From Porphyromonadaceae bacterium UBA7555 (GTDB lineage Bacteria > Bacteroidota > Bacteroidia > Bacteroidales > Muribaculaceae), in the NCBI GenBank assembly GCA_002478045.1, contig DLLT01000051.1, forward strand, positions 1 through 9,201: DNA of 9,201 nucleotides, in the 5' to 3' direction. The translations under genes and the position numbers were made by a program. The notes under the pieces were generated by a model that ran no database searches, was not told where the DNA came from, and worked only from the letters and a program-made list of their open reading frames with translations. Shown here one piece after another: positions 7,260 through 9,201 of this stretch (its first letter is position 1; each line of letters begins with the position of its first letter).

Positions 7260-7847
7260 TTATTCCGACAGCTTGACTCGATGGTATATTATGTGCCGTT
7301 CAGTCATTGTTGCCATTATGCTGTCACGGACATCCTGCGGGAACTCGTGAAAATCTAAGTTCCCGATTGTCTCTGGGATAGGTATGTATCGTTTACCTTC
7401 ATATTCATAGACCTTGAACTCGAAGTTTTGGGAAACCTCTGCAATATTCCCATCTTCTAAGCGAATAAATGTCATAGGATCTGTTACTACATTTGATTGA
7501 GTGGAATCATTAATAGCAGCATATACATGTTGTATATATGCATTCTCCTCCATATCAGACAGTGCATATATTCCCGTAACAGGCTTCAAAAATAAGCTAT
7601 CATTGCGTTCTATATATGAACCGGTTTGCATAATAGATATATCTCCACGATATATATACCGTTTTTGTTTCGGGAAAAGTAAAAGCATATACATGCCATA
7701 GTCATCGCTTGGCCGAAATTGCGACGGCATCTTTGACGCATACATTTCTGTATACATATTCAAATAATCAATAGAATTCCGCTTTGTTATAGCAGGAATT
7801 GTAAGCGCAAATATAGTCAATAAGATTATGGTTCTTCTATTAGCCAT
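7260..7847 (-). CDS. Small exported protein, putative immunity to module A zincin tip
   Basis: This 195-residue protein is of no family I recognise. The N-terminus MANRRTIILLTIFALTIPAI is a signal peptide or anchor with a basic start and a hydrophobic core; no cysteine follows, so it is not a lipoprotein. The middle (about 53-91) has LLLFPKQKRYIY followed by TGSYIERNDSLFLKP, a beta-rich strand-turn pattern loosely like the one in the module B immunity candidate. That likeness is weak and could be convergent. The gene starts 8 bp after the module A toxin stop and ends 17 bp before the module B start, so it sits in the standard immunity position of a toxin/immunity pair. Composition is AT-rich relative to the flanking RHS cores. 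The immunity role is inferred from context only. Confidence 0.65.
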   Translation of the reverse strand: MANRRTIILLTIFALTIPAITKRNSIDYLNMYTEMYASKMPSQFRPSDDYGMYMLLLFPKQKRYIYRGDISIMQTGSYIERNDSLFLKPVTGIYALSDMEENAYIQHVYAAINDSTQSNVVTDPMTFIRLEDGNIAEVSQNFEFKVYEYEGKRYIPIPETIGNLDFHEFPQDVRDSIMATMTERHIIYHRVKLSE

Positions 7848-7855
7848 TGCGTAAC

Positions 7856-9201
7856 TTACTTTATAGGTGGTGAATATATTTTACCATTTGCCTTAAACCA
7901 GGCATTATGGTCATTTGCTAATTTTTGTAATTCCGCATCAGATGCTTTAGGGTCAACTTGTTTCGGTCCATTTTGTAGATCGCCGTATCCGGCTTCGTTT
8001 TCAGAAAACGTAGGCATATTCTCACCAAACAATTGCCCTCGAGCATATGCCTCCTTTTCATCATCCTTATCATAGAATGGTACGCCGTCATCTTTAGTAC
8101 CAGTGCTTAACTTACCCGTCTCGAATTGATATGCATGCTTCAACTCATGCGCTATCCATCCATAAGCTTTATCATCCAATACTTCAATCTTAAATTTCCT
8201 TGCCCTCCATTTATAATTAGATGCCCCTTTAATCTCTTTATCGTCAGAAATAGAATTCTTCACTTCAATGTCATATACTGTCTGCGATGATTTGAGCGAT
8301 TCTACCTCGTTGATTGTCCGAACATATGCTTTCGTCGCATTAATGGACTCTTTCATACGTTCTTTATTGCCCGACAATATGTAACTACACAGACCACTCA
8401 CTATCTTACTAATACTTTCGATGAGGCGTTTGTATGATTGCTGTTCCAATGCTTCAACTATTGGCGTTGCTCGTCTTGTGAAAACCAGCCCGGTCGGGTC
8501 TACATAACGCACCGGATTTCCGCCGCAAAAGAGGTACGGCGATTCCCACGGACGAAGTTCGCACAGCTCGTCCATCGAATTAAACCGTGTCTCGGAGGGG
8601 ACGCACATGCGGGCACCGTAAATGTACTCGCGCAGACCGTCGCGGCGGATGTATTCCTTACCGCCGTAGAGGTAGGGGTTAAAGAATGTGGATGCGGTGG
8701 CGGAATTGCTTGATGCGGAAGCCGTGGCAGACAGTGGCAGAGCGGGGTCGGAGATGCCGAGGACGGCGGAGGCGGAGGGATCGCGGTGGGACTCGCCGTA
8801 GGGATAGTAGGTGGCGGATTGGACGAGGTTGCCGTTTTCGTCTATGACGGCGATGTTGCTGCCGAGGTAGTCGGTGACGTAGTAGTGAGGGGTCAACTGC
8901 TCGTCGAAGTAGCCGCCGTCGAAGCGCAGCATCTCCAGCGTGTCGGCCGCGGAATTGCCTGCACCGCCGCGCAAGACGTGTCCGTCACCACTGTACGCGC
9001 GCACGGACGTGCGGCGCGTGCGCCCGGGAAGGCTGCCGGCGGAAACCGGCGCTACGGATGTCTCGTAGGACGTGTACAGATGATTGCCCAGTGCGTCCCA
9101 GCTCAAACGCTGCCGGTGGCCGCCTTCAATGTCGTACTGCATCGGGTGGCCATCGGCATTCCAGCGAGTGTACAGCAGTCCGCGCGAGGCGTCCGACACC
9201 A
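7856..9201 (-). CDS. RHS protein C-terminal part with HExxH zincin-like tip (module A, 5' end beyond window)
   Basis: The frame is open to the right edge; the first complete codon is at 9197-9199 (GTG) and no upstream stop is visible, so the gene most likely begins outside the window. The 447 visible residues start SDASRGLLYTRWNADG, typical RHS repeat sequence. The core continues through YYPYGES, NPYLYGGKEY, YIYGARM, SPYLFCGGNP to YVDPTGL (232-238). In other RHS proteins DPxGL-type motifs mark the junction where the toxic tip is released (family knowledge). The tip (about 239-447) has a helical first part (about 246-300), then YDIEV, then H351-E-L-K-H355-A-Y-Q-F, and E381 in DEKEAY as a possible third zinc ligand, ending NGKIYSPP. 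The pattern suggests a gluzincin-like metallopeptidase. It is homologous to the module B tip. This may be the end of a longer RHS gene or one more orphan. Confidence 0.82.
   Translation of the reverse strand, partial: VSDASRGLLYTRWNADGHPMQYDIEGGHRQRLSWDALGNHLYTSYETSVAPVSAGSLPGRTRRTSVRAYSGDGHVLRGGAGNSAADTLEMLRFDGGYFDEQLTPHYYVTDYLGSNIAVIDENGNLVQSATYYPYGESHRDPSASAVLGISDPALPLSATASASSNSATASTFFNPYLYGGKEYIRRDGLREYIYGARMCVPSETRFNSMDELCELRPWESPYLFCGGNPVRYVDPTGLVFTRRATPIVEALEQQSYKRLIESISKIVSGLCSYILSGNKERMKESINATKAYVRTINEVESLKSSQTVYDIEVKNSISDDKEIKGASNYKWRARKFKIEVLDDKAYGWIAHELKHAYQFETGKLSTGTKDDGVPFYDKDDEKEAYARGQLFGENMPTFSENEAGYGDLQNGPKQVDPKASDAELQKLANDHNAWFKANGKIYSPPIK
8489..9169 (-). repeat. RHS core repeat, copy A (681 bp)
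   Basis: This is the segment shared with module B, from TRWNADG to DPTG. It is GC-rich. It carries the 21-bp Ser/Ala linker insertion that copies C and D lack. Beyond its 3' edge the module A sequence becomes AT-rich and unrelated to C and D. Confidence 0.9.
8691..8718. repeat. 7-bp direct repeats (gatgcgg) flanking a linker indel, copy A
   Basis: The heptamer gatgcgg occurs at 8691-8697 and 8712-8718, a 21-bp period inside the Ser/Ala/Thr-rich linker. Copies C and D have a single gatgcgg at the same place and are 21 bp shorter there. Confidence 0.8.

Noticed and set aside
5048..7847. Homology between the immunity candidates of modules A and B
   Set aside because: Only a loose strand pattern (LL...K...Y, then a G/W...DSLFL or DTLVL turn) is shared. 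It is too weak to claim common ancestry without a structural comparison.
2396..9169. CRISPR array or mobile-element repeats
   Set aside because: The repeats are protein-coding cores of 576-683 bp, not short spaced repeats, and there is no transposase or terminal inverted repeat.

Overview
The window is a tandem array of RHS-family polymorphic-toxin tips and their neighbouring small genes. All genes are on the minus strand, so transcription runs from the right edge (9201) to the left edge (1). The RHS segments have the Bacteroidetes style: a GLLTG segment followed by YYYDGEGR, a core with YYPYGE, NPYLYGGKEY, YIYGARM and SPYLFCGGNP ending at DPTG, and no evident Shine-Dalgarno sites. This suggests a Bacteroidales-like organism; the genus cannot be read from the sequence.

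Layout in transcription order. Module A (7856-9201) is an RHS tail open at the right edge, fused to an HExxH zincin-like tip and followed by a small exported protein (7260-7847). Module B (5870-7242) is an RHS tail with a related HExxH tip, broken by two single-base insertions and followed by an exported protein (5048-5857). Module C (3758-5041) is an RHS tail with a metzincin-type tip, followed by a membrane-anchored or exported protein that overlaps it by 29 bp (3028-3786). Module D (1778-2998) is an RHS tail with a tip resembling L,D-transpeptidase/DUF5675 domains, followed by two paralogous exported proteins with MORN_2/YwqK-like repeats (1242-1775 and 679-1233). Module E (1-613) is the start of another RHS gene with upstream YD repeats, open at the left edge.

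The four RHS tails are one repeat, 576-683 bp long, GC-rich and strongly conserved. Their lengths agree exactly once a 21-bp indel and the two frameshift bases are counted. The 3' edge of homology is always the DPTG junction where the variable tip starts, while the 5' edge differs between copies. Tips and following genes are visibly more AT-rich. This is the architecture of orphan rhs-CT/immunity modules, in which a conserved core fragment provides homology and different toxin/immunity pairs are stored behind it.

How the genes may work together (inference): three tips look like proteases and one like a cell-wall enzyme, and every candidate immunity protein starts with an export signal or membrane anchor. 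The simplest model is a store of envelope-directed toxins with exported immunity proteins. Modules B, C and D lack the RHS shell and any delivery domain, so they are more likely recombination donors or immunity reservoirs than self-sufficient effectors. No tRNA, rRNA, CRISPR array or transposase gene was seen.
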